Source: Acidobacteriota bacterium (GTDB lineage Bacteria > Acidobacteriota > Terriglobia > UBA7540). From it: a stretch of DNA of 19,879 bases. Position numbers and translations under genes: made by a program. Below are positions 1-8,127 of the stretch, piece by piece. The stretch covers positions 1 to 19,879 of the forward strand of contig QHZM01000105.1 of NCBI GenBank assembly GCA_003224665.1, in the 5' to 3' direction. Every line of letters starts with the position of its first letter. The first letter of the stretch is position 1. The notes below the pieces were generated by a model that ran no database searches, was not told the DNA's origin, and was given only the letters and a program-made list of their open reading frames with translations.

Positions 1-903
1 CCACCGGCGGGAATGATCGCGACGGCGAACGGGCGCGTCGTGCCGGACGGCTATCCCTACCTGATCACCCACAAATGGGAGGCGCCTTATCGGACCGCGC
101 GAATCTTCCAGTTGCTTCGCACCGGGTCTCGTTTCACCGTCGCCGACATGCTGCGCATCGAGAGCGATATCCACAGCCTCGAAGATGAATGGCTCAAGCA
201 GCAACTTCTGGCCGCCGGCGAGAAACATCCGCCGGAGAGCGCCGAAGCCCGGAACGCGCTCGACCTGCTCCGAACCTGGGACGGAGAAGCGCGCTGGGAC
301 TCCGCGGCCACCCTCGTTTGCGAGGCCTCTCGCCGCTCGCTGCTCGAACGCATCCTCAAGCCGAAACTCGGCGACGACCTTTCAGGCTACCGCTGGCCGA
401 TGAGCACCACCTTCCTTGAAAACGTCATGAAAAACCGGTGGACCCGCTGGCTTCCGCCCGGCGACTTGGACTTCAGCGCGACGCTCACAAAGAGCCTGGA
501 AGAAGCGGTCAGGCGCATCCCGCAGTTCGCGCACACGAGAGAGCCTCGGGCTTGGAAGTGGGGCGAGACCATTCCCCTCACCTTTCGCCACCGGCTGAGC
601 GGGAGCGTTCCGTATCTCGGCCGGCTGCTCGATACTGGGCCTTATCCCCAGTCGGGTACCGGAACGACCGTGAAACAGACGACTCCCACGGTCGGCCCCT
701 CGGAACGGATGGTGGTGGACTTCTCCGACCTCGACAACTCGGCGCAAAACATCACGCTCGGTGAATCGGGCCAGGTCTTCAGCCCCTATTACCGTGACCA
801 GTTTGAAGCCTGGTATTCGGGCCGCAGCTTCCCCATGCTGTTCAGCGACGCGGCGGTCGAACTTGGAGCAGTCCACAGATTGGTCCTCGAGCCGGCACAA
901 TAA
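1..903 (+). CDS. Penicillin acylase (penicillin amidase) family protein, C-terminal part, 5' end outside window
   Basis: The reading frame is open from base 1 (codons read P-P-A-G before the first ATG at 13), so this is the 3' end of a longer gene and the ATG at 13 is internal. The text around IATANGRVVPDGYPY and the closing block GPSERMVVDFSDLDNS ... FSPYYRDQFEAWYSGRSFPM are typical of the beta-chain C-terminus of penicillin acylases, Ntn-hydrolases that are exported, self-cleave into two chains and hydrolyse amide bonds (beta-lactam side chains, acyl-homoserine lactones or other acylated amines). The catalytic N-terminal serine of the beta chain and the oxyanion residues lie upstream of the window, so activity and substrate cannot be judged. 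The gene ends in TAA, 65 bases before the chosen start of the next gene on the same strand. Confidence 0.88.
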   Translation, partial: PPAGMIATANGRVVPDGYPYLITHKWEAPYRTARIFQLLRTGSRFTVADMLRIESDIHSLEDEWLKQQLLAAGEKHPPESAEARNALDLLRTWDGEARWDSAATLVCEASRRSLLERILKPKLGDDLSGYRWPMSTTFLENVMKNRWTRWLPPGDLDFSATLTKSLEEAVRRIPQFAHTREPRAWKWGETIPLTFRHRLSGSVPYLGRLLDTGPYPQSGTGTTVKQTTPTVGPSERMVVDFSDLDNSAQNITLGESGQVFSPYYRDQFEAWYSGRSFPMLFSDAAVELGAVHRLVLEPAQ

Positions 904-968
904 GATCAGGGATTATGGCCGGGGGCGTCGGTCCCTCCCGGCACCCGGGTGGCCCGGCCGGAATCTTT

Positions 969-1574
969 ATGCGAAAGCTCGAATCCGAGCACGGTCGAAA
1001 AAATTCGCGCCCGGCAGCTCATAGAAGACCGGCGCCGGCTCTAGGGTCGCTTTGCGCCCTCTTCGCGGTCGTAGCCCTGGGAGCCCCACCCCTTCCCGAG
1101 TCACCGCCTCCGCTCGAGCTCGAATACAAGTTGCGCCTGGTCCGCCCGACGTCGCACCTAGTGGAAGTCGAAATCACCGCCGGCAATGTAACGGCGCCCG
1201 AGCTCGACTTCGTCATGCCCGCCTGGTCGCCCGGCCGGTACGCGATTTACGATTTCGCCAAGAACGTCCAGGAATTCGAGGCGAGCGGCAACCAGGGCCA
1301 GATGCTTCCCTGGACGAAGCTCGACAAGCAGACCTGGCGGATCAATGCGCAGCGGGCCGGCGGAAAGGTACACGTCAACTATCGCGTCTTTGCGAACGAC
1401 CTGAGCGGATCGTTCTCCCAATTCGACAGTTCCCACGCCAGTTTGAATAGCGCGTCAGTCTTCATGTTCGTCGCGGGCCACCTCTCGGATCCGCTCGCCT
1501 TGAAAGTCGAAGCTCCTGATTCATGGAAGCTCGTCAGTGGTTTTTCCCTCGCGACCGGCGAGCGGGCCTTCTGA
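969..1574 (+). pseudogene. M61 family peptidase, 5' fragment (signal peptide and N-terminal beta domain), ended by in-frame TGA
   Basis: This is the N-terminal third of an M61 (glycyl aminopeptidase-like) metallopeptidase. It opens with a basic stretch and a hydrophobic segment (ALGSLCALFAVVALGAP) that looks like an export signal, followed by the M61 N-terminal domain with recognisable text: FVMPAWSPGRYAIYDFAKNVQEF, then LPWTKLDKQTWRI, then ASVFMFVAG. The start at ATG 969 is preferred because it lies just before the signal-like segment; ATG 915 is an alternative. The frame stops at TGA 1572-1574 and continues in the same frame with VSNYDLLVDTPVEI, the expected family continuation. A single C-to-T change from a CGA codon would create this stop. 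Either the gene is inactivated or the base is an assembly error. The pieces together would make a protein of normal M61 length. Confidence 0.8.
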
Positions 1575-1589
1575 GTCTCGAACTACGAC

Positions 1590-2870
1590 TTGCTGGTGGA
1601 CACCCCGGTGGAAATCTCTGCCGACTGCTCGGTTGACGAATTCCGCGAGGCCGGCAAGACCTTCCGCGTCGCCATCCACAGCTTTAGCGAGCGCGATGCA
1701 GAGGCGGCGACGCTTGTGGACGGGCTCAGAAAGATCGTCCGCTCGGAAATGGCAATGATGCCCTCCCCTGACTTCGAGCACTACACCTTCATCTTCCATT
1801 TCGCGCCGGACGTCTCGCTCGGCGACGGGATGGAGCACTTCAATTCAACCGATATCGTCATCCGCGGGAGTCCGGCCGACGGGCTCGTGGAAGCCCTCGA
1901 GACGGCGGCGCACGAGTTCTTCCACCTCTGGAACGTCAAGCGCTTGCGGCCGCAGAGCCTCGGGCCTTTCGACTACACGCACGAGACTTACACGCGCTCG
2001 CTCTGGTTTGCCGAGGGCGTGACCAGCTACTACGCGTACGTCCACCTGCTGCGCGCGGGCCTCTGGAGCCGGCAGGAGTTCCTGAAGCGTCTGGCGGAGG
2101 AAATCCGCCAGCTGGAGTCCGAACCCGGGCGAAAGCTGATGTCGGCGGAAAGCTCGAGCTTCAATGCCTGGTTTTACGACCGGTCGCCTCAAATGCAGGA
2201 GACGAATTTCGCCAACGCGACGATTTCCTACTACAACAAAGGGTTGCTGCTCGGGATGCTGCTCGACCTCGAGATCCGTTCGCGGACCGGCGGCCGGAAG
2301 TCGCTCGACGACGTCATGCGGGCAATGGTCCAAAAATTCTACGAAGGGGGGAATTCGAGCTACTACGCTCGCGGGCGGACGTACGAAGAAAAGGACATCG
2401 TCGAGACCGGAAACGAGGTCTCAGGGGCCGATTTTGCATCGTTCTTCGAAAAATATGTCGAGGGCACGGACCCGTTGCCCTACGCTACAACCCTTGCAGC
2501 CGCGGGTCTCGAGCTTCGCGCCACCGTCCCGCCGGGAGCCGCGCCGAGCCTCGGCGCGCTGACCCAGCGCGAGGCGCGGGGTCTCAAAATCGTCGCCATC
2601 CGCCCCGGCAGCGGCGCGGATCGAGGCGGGCTGAGCCGCGACGACGTGCTGACCGCGGCGGACGACCTTTCGCTCGCGACGGCTGCACTCGATGAGCGCT
2701 TGAAGATTTATCCCGCCGGCGCCCAGGTGCCCTTCACCGTCATCCGGCACGGGAAGGAGGAAAGAATTACCGTCGCGCTCGACCCGCCGCCCAACTCTTA
2801 TTCCATCGAGGAACTTCCCAGGGCAACGCCGGAGCAGGTCAATATCCGGGAACTGTGGCTGGGGAAATGA
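1590..2870 (+). pseudogene. M61 family peptidase, 3' fragment with catalytic and PDZ domains
   Basis: This is the downstream part of the same M61 peptidase, in the same frame as the upstream fragment; homology actually begins at 1575 (V-S-N-Y-D), and TTG 1590 is only the first possible start codon. The zinc site is complete: HEFFH in AAHEFFHLWNVKRLRP supplies two His ligands, and the Glu in LWFAEGVTSYY is the expected third ligand. Family landmarks follow (PGRKLMSAESSSFNAW, ISYYNKG, SLDDVMRAM). A C-terminal PDZ domain is seen from about GLKIVAIRPGSGADRGGLSRDD to the end. The family is an exported or periplasmic aminopeptidase with PDZ-assisted substrate binding. With no start and no signal peptide of its own, this fragment is unlikely to make an exported enzyme unless the TGA is an error. 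Its stop faces the dedA stop with 13 bases between. Confidence 0.85.
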
Positions 2871-2883
2871 GACGGGAACGGCC

Positions 2884-3507
2884 TCAGGTGCTCGACCGGC
2901 GGCGCCAGAGATAAACGATTGCGGCGACGAGCACGGCGGCGCCGACGACTGCCAATGTGAGCCGGTGGAATTCCCTGACGAAATGCGCGAGTTCTTCCCA
3001 GCTCCTGCCGAAGGCGAACCCGACGCAGCCGAAAGTCGTGGCCCAGCTCACCGCGCCGGTGAAATTGAAGAACAGGAAGCTCAGGTAACGCATCCGGAAC
3101 ATCCCGGCGAGGATCCCGGCGAAAATCCTGAGGCCGGTGATGAAGCGTCCGAAGAAGACCGCCAAGTGGCCGTGCCGGAGGAACAGAGCCTCGGCGCGGG
3201 CAAATTGGCGGGCGAAGAACGGCAGGCGCTTGGGATACTTTTCGACAAAGGCTGCGCCTCCAAAGCGTCCCAGGCAATAGCCCAGGCTGTCGCCAATCGT
3301 GGCCCCGAGGACGGCCGTGCCGATGGCACGGTCGAGCCGCAGCCCGCCCTGATAGGCCAGGAATCCCGCAAAGATCAGGACAGTTTCGCCAGGGACAGGC
3401 AGGCCCGCGTTCTCGAGCATGACGCCGAAGAAGATCGCCCAGTACCCGTAATGCGCGAAGAACCCGGTGAGGAATTGAAAGAGCGTTTCAGCCACAGGCC
3501 CGCTCAT
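2884..3507 (-). CDS. DedA family membrane protein
   Basis: This is an inner-membrane protein of the DedA/SNARE-associated (VTT domain) family, whose members are linked to lipid carrier recycling (flippase-like activity for undecaprenyl phosphate or phosphatidylethanolamine) and membrane homeostasis. The core motifs are clear: LENAGLPVPGETVLIFAGFLA near the N-terminus, then GDSLGYCLGRFGG, and the arginine-containing FFGRFITGLRIFAGILAGMFRM with FFNFTGAVSWA. Several hydrophobic segments span the protein, and it ends with a transmembrane stretch plus a basic tail (YLWRRRSST). I chose the ATG at 3507 (MSGPVAET) because the 32 residues possible upstream are not family-like. No strong ribosome binding site is visible. 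It is divergent from the MetH/MTHFR gene and convergent with the M61 gene. The exact substrate is not readable from sequence. Confidence 0.92.
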   Translation of the reverse strand: MSGPVAETLFQFLTGFFAHYGYWAIFFGVMLENAGLPVPGETVLIFAGFLAYQGGLRLDRAIGTAVLGATIGDSLGYCLGRFGGAAFVEKYPKRLPFFARQFARAEALFLRHGHLAVFFGRFITGLRIFAGILAGMFRMRYLSFLFFNFTGAVSWATTFGCVGFAFGRSWEELAHFVREFHRLTLAVVGAAVLVAAIVYLWRRRSST

Positions 3508-3596
3508 TATGCGGTTAGTAAACGTCCGATGGCAAGCAGGACAAACACGGGGAGACGTGGTGGAGGCGCCACCGGTTCCGGCTCGCCGGGCGTCAC

Positions 3597-3625
3597 TTAC
3601 CACGGCCCGCCGAGCGTGTTAAACT
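3597..3625 (+). promoter_or_regulatory. Candidate sigma70-type promoter for the MetH/MTHFR gene
   Basis: TTACCA (3597-3602) matches four of six bases of the -35 consensus and TAAACT (3620-3625) is a fair -10, with a 17-base spacer. It is the only AT-rich spot in this GC-rich divergent gap. A start point 6-7 bases downstream of the -10 would fall 2-4 bases before the ATG at 3635, implying a leaderless or nearly leaderless transcript. Confidence 0.4.
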
Positions 3626-3634
3626 AACCGACGG

Positions 3635-5500
3635 ATGCGAGAGCCTTTCCTCCAAAAGCTCGAGAAGCGGGCGGTCGTCTGCGACGGCGCTATGGGGACG
3701 ATGCTCTATTCGAAGGGCATCTCGCTCAACCGCTGCTTTGAAGAACTGAATGTGTCGCTGCCGCAGCTCGTCAAGGAGGTCCACCTCGGCTACGTCAAGG
3801 CGGGCGCCGAGGTGATTGAGACAAATACTTTCGGCGCGAACCGCTTTCGCCTCGAAAAATTCAACCTAGCGAACAAAGTCAGAGAGATCAACCTGGCCGG
3901 AGCGCGGGTGGCGCGGGAGGTGGCGGGCGACGATCTGCACGTGGCGGGCTCGGTGGGGCCGCTCGGCGTCCGGATCGAGCCTCTGGGCTCGACGTCGCTC
4001 GAAGAAGCGCGCGAGGCCTTCCGCGAGCAGATCGCCGCGCTGGCCGAAGGCGGCGTTGACCTGCTGGTCGTGGAGACGATGATGGACCCGAACGAGGCCC
4101 ACCAGGCGCTGCTCGCCGCGCGCGACGTCTGCGCGCTGCCCGTGGTCGTGCAGATGACCATCCAGGACGACGGCATCTCGCCGGTGGGAACGCGCCCGGA
4201 GGACTTCGCGCGGCAGTTTGACGGCTGGGGGGCGGACGTTATCGGCCTCAACTGCAGCGTGGGGCCGGCGGCCATCCAGGAAGCGATCGAGCGGATGGCG
4301 GCGGTGACGACCAAGAAACTTTCCGCGCAGCCTAACGCCGGACTGCCGCGCACGGTCCAGGGCCGCAACATTTACCTGTGCTCGCCCGAGTACATGGCCA
4401 GCTATGCGCGTCGCTTCGTCCAGGCGGGAGTGCGGCTGATCGGAGGCTGCTGCGGGACGACTCCGGAGCACATCCGCGCCATCAAGGCCGCCGTGCGCTC
4501 AGTCAATCCCCAGCCCGCTCGAGCCGCGGTCGAAGCCCCGCGCCGGCAGGTCCGGGTGATGGAGCCGACTGTGGCCGATAAGCGCTCGCGCCTCGGAGCG
4601 AAACTCGCGCGCAAAGATTTTCCCCTCCTGGTCGAGATCGTCCCGCCCAAGGGTTGCGATCCCACCAAAGAGATCGAAGGGGCGCAGTACCTGCTCGAGC
4701 GCGGTGTCGATGCGGTGAACATCCCGGACGGCTCGGGCGCCACCGCTCGCATGAGCGCGCTGACGCTTTCGGCTATCCTCCAGCAGAGGGTGGGCATCGA
4801 AGTCCTCTTGCACTACAGCTCGCGCGACCGCAATGTGCCCAGCATCCAGTCGGATTGCCTCGGCGCCCACGCCCTGGGGCTGCGGAACGTCCTGGCGCTC
4901 ACGCGCGACACGAGCCAGTATTCGACCGTGCTCGAATCGGAGCAGTTTGAAGTGGACGCCATCGGACTCGTCAACATCCTGAACCAGCTCAACCGCGGGC
5001 TCGACGTCGGCGGCAACCCGCTCGGCACGCAGACGGGTTTCCTGATCGGGGCCAGCCTGAACCATTCCGCCCTGAACCCCGAGGAAGAAATCCGGCGGTT
5101 CGCTTACAAGGTTGAAGCCGGCGCCAACTTCGCCCTGACCGCGCCGGTGTTCGATGTGGAGCGGCTGGCGCTTTTCCTCCGGCGCGTCGAGGAGGCCGGT
5201 TGCGCCACCATCCCTATCCTGGCCAGCATCTGGCCTCTGACGAGCTTCCGCAACGCCGAATTCATGAACAACGAAGTGCCGGGAGTCTCGGTATCGCAGG
5301 CGATCATGGAGCGCATGCGCAAGGCCGATACGGGCGAGCGGGCCCGCGCGGAAGGAGTTCGGATCGCACAGGAGACCCTGGCGGAGGTGCGAGACCTGGT
5401 CCAGGGAGTCCAGATCTCGCCGCCTTTCGGCCGCTACGCCACAGCCGTTGAGGTGGCCCAGGCGCTCGGCGAGCGCGCGGTCGCGAGAAAGGACTTGTGA
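3635..5500 (+). CDS. Bifunctional homocysteine S-methyltransferase / methylenetetrahydrofolate reductase
   Basis: Two domains are fused, as in Bacillus YitJ. Residues 1 to about 290 form the homocysteine methyltransferase domain: CDGAMGTMLY, ETNTFGANR, then the zinc ligands Cys207 (GLNCSVGP) and Cys272-Cys273 (IGGCCGTTPEHI). From about residue 325 follows the MTHFR TIM barrel: PLLVEIVPPKG, HYSSRDRN, GAHALGLRNVLAL, QTGFLIGASLN, KVEAGANFALTAPVFD, ISPPFGRY. The protein would reduce methylene-THF with FAD and feed methyl groups to homocysteine; no cobalamin-binding domain is present in it. One stretch is atypical: the usual TGDPP motif reads TRDTSQ at residues 423-428, keeping the Asp but not the Gly or prolines. 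There is no Shine-Dalgarno before the ATG. It leads a co-directional run, with 55 bases to xseB. Confidence 0.93.
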   Translation: MREPFLQKLEKRAVVCDGAMGTMLYSKGISLNRCFEELNVSLPQLVKEVHLGYVKAGAEVIETNTFGANRFRLEKFNLANKVREINLAGARVAREVAGDDLHVAGSVGPLGVRIEPLGSTSLEEAREAFREQIAALAEGGVDLLVVETMMDPNEAHQALLAARDVCALPVVVQMTIQDDGISPVGTRPEDFARQFDGWGADVIGLNCSVGPAAIQEAIERMAAVTTKKLSAQPNAGLPRTVQGRNIYLCSPEYMASYARRFVQAGVRLIGGCCGTTPEHIRAIKAAVRSVNPQPARAAVEAPRRQVRVMEPTVADKRSRLGAKLARKDFPLLVEIVPPKGCDPTKEIEGAQYLLERGVDAVNIPDGSGATARMSALTLSAILQQRVGIEVLLHYSSRDRNVPSIQSDCLGAHALGLRNVLALTRDTSQYSTVLESEQFEVDAIGLVNILNQLNRGLDVGGNPLGTQTGFLIGASLNHSALNPEEEIRRFAYKVEAGANFALTAPVFDVERLALFLRRVEEAGCATIPILASIWPLTSFRNAEFMNNEVPGVSVSQAIMERMRKADTGERARAEGVRIAQETLAEVRDLVQGVQISPPFGRYATAVEVAQALGERAVARKDL

Positions 5501-5507
5501 ACGGAGC

Positions 5508-5531
5508 GGCCGGCGGGGCGCCCGCGCGGCC
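5508..5531 (+). other. GC-only hairpin between the MetH/MTHFR gene and xseB
   Basis: GGCCG (5508-5512) pairs with CGGCC (5527-5531) and GCGGG (5513-5517) with CCCGC (5521-5525) around a GCG loop, with G5526 bulged. The stem is very stable but has no T-tract, so it may be a pause, processing or mRNA-end element rather than a classical terminator. The xseB ribosome binding site lies beyond it. Confidence 0.4.
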
Positions 5532-5555
5532 CGAGAGGGGCGACTGACAGAGGAC

Positions 5556-5816
5556 ATGTCCCAATCTCCAAAGCCCGTCAAACCGGAACCCTTCGAGAAG
5601 AACCTCGAGCGCCTGGATGCGATCGTGCAGCAGCTTGAAGACGCCGACCTCCCCCTCGAAAAAGCTCTTCAGCTCTACGAAGAAGGAATGAAGCTCTCCG
5701 AAGTGTGCCACAAGCAACTCGAAGAAGCCGAGGGCAGGGTAGAAGTGCTGATGAAGAAAGCCGGCGGGAAGATCGTGGCGGAACCCTTCGAACCCGAGGA
5801 GAAGGAACCCGCTTGA
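5556..5816 (+). CDS. xseB: Exodeoxyribonuclease VII small subunit
   Basis: This 86-residue protein carries the XseB signature: FEKNLERLDAIVQQLEDADLPLEKALQLYEEGMKL followed by a helix rich in Glu and Lys (KQLEEAEGRVEVLMKK). XseB forms a helical hairpin that assembles in several copies on XseA to make exonuclease VII, which degrades single-stranded DNA from both ends. The start at ATG 5556 is supported by AGAGG six bases upstream and by family length; the open frame further upstream is not family-like. The large subunit xseA is not in the window. The stop codon TGA overlaps the TTG start of the prenyl synthase (TTGA, 5813-5816), suggesting coupled translation. The xseB-ispA-dxs-tlyA-nadK order is common in bacteria. 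Confidence 0.93.
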   Translation: MSQSPKPVKPEPFEKNLERLDAIVQQLEDADLPLEKALQLYEEGMKLSEVCHKQLEEAEGRVEVLMKKAGGKIVAEPFEPEEKEPA

Positions 5817-6523
5817 ACCCGACTTCCCTGGCGGCCATCGAAACTTACCTCCGAGATCAACGAGCGCTCGTGGACCAGGCGCTCGAACAGTTCCTCCCAA
5901 GGGCCGAAGAATACCCGCCGGCCATCCACCAGGCAATGCGCTACTCGGTGCTGGCGGGAGGAAAACGCCTGCGGCCCATCCTGTGTCTCGAGACGGGGCG
6001 GCTTTTTGGCGGCGACGAGAAGAGCTTGGTCAGGCTCGCCTGCGCACTCGAGCTGATTCACACGTATTCGCTGATCCATGACGACCTGCCCGCTCTCGAC
6101 AACGACGACCTGCGCCGCGGCAAACCCACCTGTCATCGCGCCTTCGGCGAGGCTACGGCGATCCTGGCGGGCGATGCCCTCCTGACGTTCGCCTTTGAGA
6201 CACTCTCAAGTCCCGACCCGCCGCTTCCGGCCGAGCGGAGGCTGCGGGTGATTCGCGAGCTCACCCACGCCATCGGGACGCGCGGAGGAATGGTGGGCGG
6301 ACAGATGATTGACCTCGAAACGACGGGCCAGAAAACGGATGCGACCACGCTCGAATTCATCCATTCCGCGAAGACCGGCGCCTTTTTCCGCGCCGCCGTG
6401 CGCTCGGGCGCGCTCTATGCGACCGCCCGGGAAGACGACCTCGAGCGCGTGACGGTGTACGGGGGAATGGTTGGCCTGGCGTTTCAGATTGTGGACGATT
6501 TGCTCGACGTGCTCGGATCGTAG
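5813..6523 (+). pseudogene. ispA: Polyprenyl (farnesyl-type) diphosphate synthase, N-terminal 236 residues, ended by in-frame TAG
   Basis: This is a short-chain trans-prenyltransferase that would condense IPP with allylic diphosphates to make farnesyl or geranylgeranyl diphosphate. The landmarks are GGKRLRP (IPP binding), the first Asp-rich motif DDLPALDNDDLRRGKPTCH, GDALLTFAFE, GGMVGGQMIDLE, KTGAFFRAAVR, and the second Asp-rich motif FQIVDDLLDV. I place the start at TTG 5813, which overlaps the xseB stop and has AGGAGAAGG at 5798-5806 before it; open frame further upstream lies inside xseB. The frame stops at TAG 6521-6523 directly after LLDVLGS, where homologues continue with a Thr, Ser or Glu residue and then EALGK. 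Catalytic motifs are all before the stop, but the C-terminal helices are lost. Confidence 0.85.
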
Positions 6524-6718
6524 GAAGCGCTCGGGAAGTCGGTGGGCAAGGACGGCCGTCAACGCAAGGCCACCTACCCCGCGCTCCACGGGGTGGAGCA
6601 GTCACGGCGAATTGCCTCAAGGCTCGTCGAGGAGGCGTGCAAGGTCCTGGCGCCCTACGGGAGCCGGGCCGAGAAACTGAAGGGGATCGCTGAATTCCTT
6701 CTCATAAGGACCACGTGA
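6524..6718 (+). pseudogene. ispA: Polyprenyl diphosphate synthase, C-terminal remainder after the TAG
   Basis: The same frame as the upstream part continues with EALGKSVGKDGRQRKATYPAL, then HGVEQSRRIA, and ends KLKGIAEFLLIRTT. This is the standard C-terminus of IspA-type synthases (GK, KATYPAL and the final helix), so the gene is complete except for the one stop codon. It has no start of its own. Its TGA (6716-6718) overlaps the dxs start ATG at 6718, preserving an operon-style junction. The intact flanks argue that the TAG is either very recent or an error in the sequence. Confidence 0.8.
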
Positions 6719-8127
6719 TGGAATACGTTTACCTGCCGCGCATTGAATCACCCGCAGACTTGAAGAAGATCCCTCGCACAGAGCTGCCCAGGGTCGCCGA
6801 GGAGCTGCGGGACTACCTGATCTCGGTGATTTCGAAAGTCGGCGGGCACCTGGCCTCGAGCCTCGGAGCCGTCGAGTTGACGCTGGCGCTTCACTACACG
6901 TTCGACGCCCCTCGGGACAAAATCGTCTGGGACGTGGGCCACCAGGCCTACGGGCATAAAGTGATTACAGGGAGGCGCGATCGGCTGCCCACCATCCGCC
7001 AGTACGGAGGCATCTCCGGCTTTCCGGCGCGCGACGAGAGCCCCTACGACACTTTCAACGTGGCCCACGCCGGCACGGCGATTTCAGGAGCGCTCGGGAT
7101 GGCCGTGGCTCGGGACCTGAAGGGCGAAGACTTCCACGTGATTGCAGTCGTGGGCGACGCGGGGCTGACGACCGGGGTCGAACTCGAGGGAATCAACAAC
7201 CTTGGAACGCTCCAGAAAAAAGTGCTCGTCATCCTGAACGACAACAAGATGTCCATTTCCCGCCTCGGCCCGCGTCTCCTCCGCCTCTCGAAAGACCTGG
7301 TCGAGTCCGCCAAGACCAAACTCATTCCCGGGCTCGTCTTCGAGGAGCTGGGGTTCAATTACGTTGGCCCGATCAACGGCCACAGCGTCGAAGACCTGCT
7401 GAACGTCCTGGCCAAGGTCAAGGACAGCCCCAGGCCCACCTTGCTCCACATCGTCACGCAGAAGGGCAAGGGCTACCCGCACGCCGAAAAGTTGCCCGTG
7501 AAGTTTCACGGTGTCACGCAATTCGACGTCTCAACCGGCGCGTTCCACAAGGCGCCCACGAAGGCGCCGTCCTACACTTCGGTCTTCGGCAAGGCCATCT
7601 GCGATCTGGCCGAGAAGGACGCGCGGGTCGTCGCCATCACGGCGGCAATGCAGGAGGGCACGGGGCTCGACGAATTCGCCAGGCGTTTTCCCGACCGCTT
7701 CTTTGACGTGGGCATCGCCGAGCAGCACGCCGTGACCTTCGCCTGCGGCCTGGCGTGCGAGGGAATGCGGCCGGTGGCGGCCATCTACTCGACTTTCCTC
7801 CAGCGCGCCTACGACCAGGTGATCCACGACGTCTGCCTGATGCACGCCGCCGTTACGTTCGCGCTCGACCGCGCGGGCATTGTGGGCGCCGACGGCCCCA
7901 CTCACCACGGGCTCTACGACCTGGCGTACCTCGGGGCGCTGCCCGGGATGGTCGTGATGGCGCCCAAAGACGAAAACGAATTGCGCCACATGCTCTATAC
8001 ATCGCCATCCTGGCCCTCGGCAGCATGGTCTATCCCTGCCTCGAAGCGGCGGAGAAACTCGAGGCCTCGGGAATCCGAGCCACCGTCATCAACGCGAGGT
8101 TCGTCAAGCCGCTCGACGAGGAATTGA
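6718..8127 (+). pseudogene. dxs: 1-deoxy-D-xylulose-5-phosphate synthase, main part, with an in-frame gap and then a frameshift
   Basis: Dxs joins pyruvate and glyceraldehyde 3-phosphate with thiamine diphosphate, the first step of the MEP isoprenoid pathway. The start is ATG 6718 (GTG 6715 is possible), with AAGGA at 6706-6710. Clear Dxs text includes GGHLASSLGAVELTLALHY, WDVGHQAYGHK, the thiamine site GDAGLTTGVELEGINN with LNDNKMSIS, GPINGHS, and the pyrimidine domain VGIAEQHAVTFACG ... DRAGIVGADGPTHHG. Two segments are missing. At about 7255-7270 MSIS jumps straight to GPRLLRL, losing about 30-37 residues. At 8000/8001 LRHMLYT jumps into IAILALGS in another frame, losing about 43 residues including the conserved RYPRG block. 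Homology in this frame ends at 8000; residues to 8127 are out-of-frame. Confidence 0.88.

Noticed and set aside
1572..1620. Selenocysteine insertion at the M61 TGA
   Set aside because: The site is outside the zinc centre, homologues do not carry Cys there as far as I know, and I see no convincing hairpin with the bacterial SECIS layout directly after it.
4499..5581. Long antisense open frame over the MetH/MTHFR gene
   Set aside because: It is an Arg/Asp/His-rich shadow of GC-rich coding sequence with no family-like text; the forward frame has unambiguous motifs.
1572..6523. Stop-codon reassignment or general readthrough explaining the internal TGA and TAG
   Set aside because: TGA, TAG and TAA all end other genes in the window at the expected places (for example TGA for xseB and deoC, TAG for nadK, TAA for the acylase gene), and the two internal stops use different codons.
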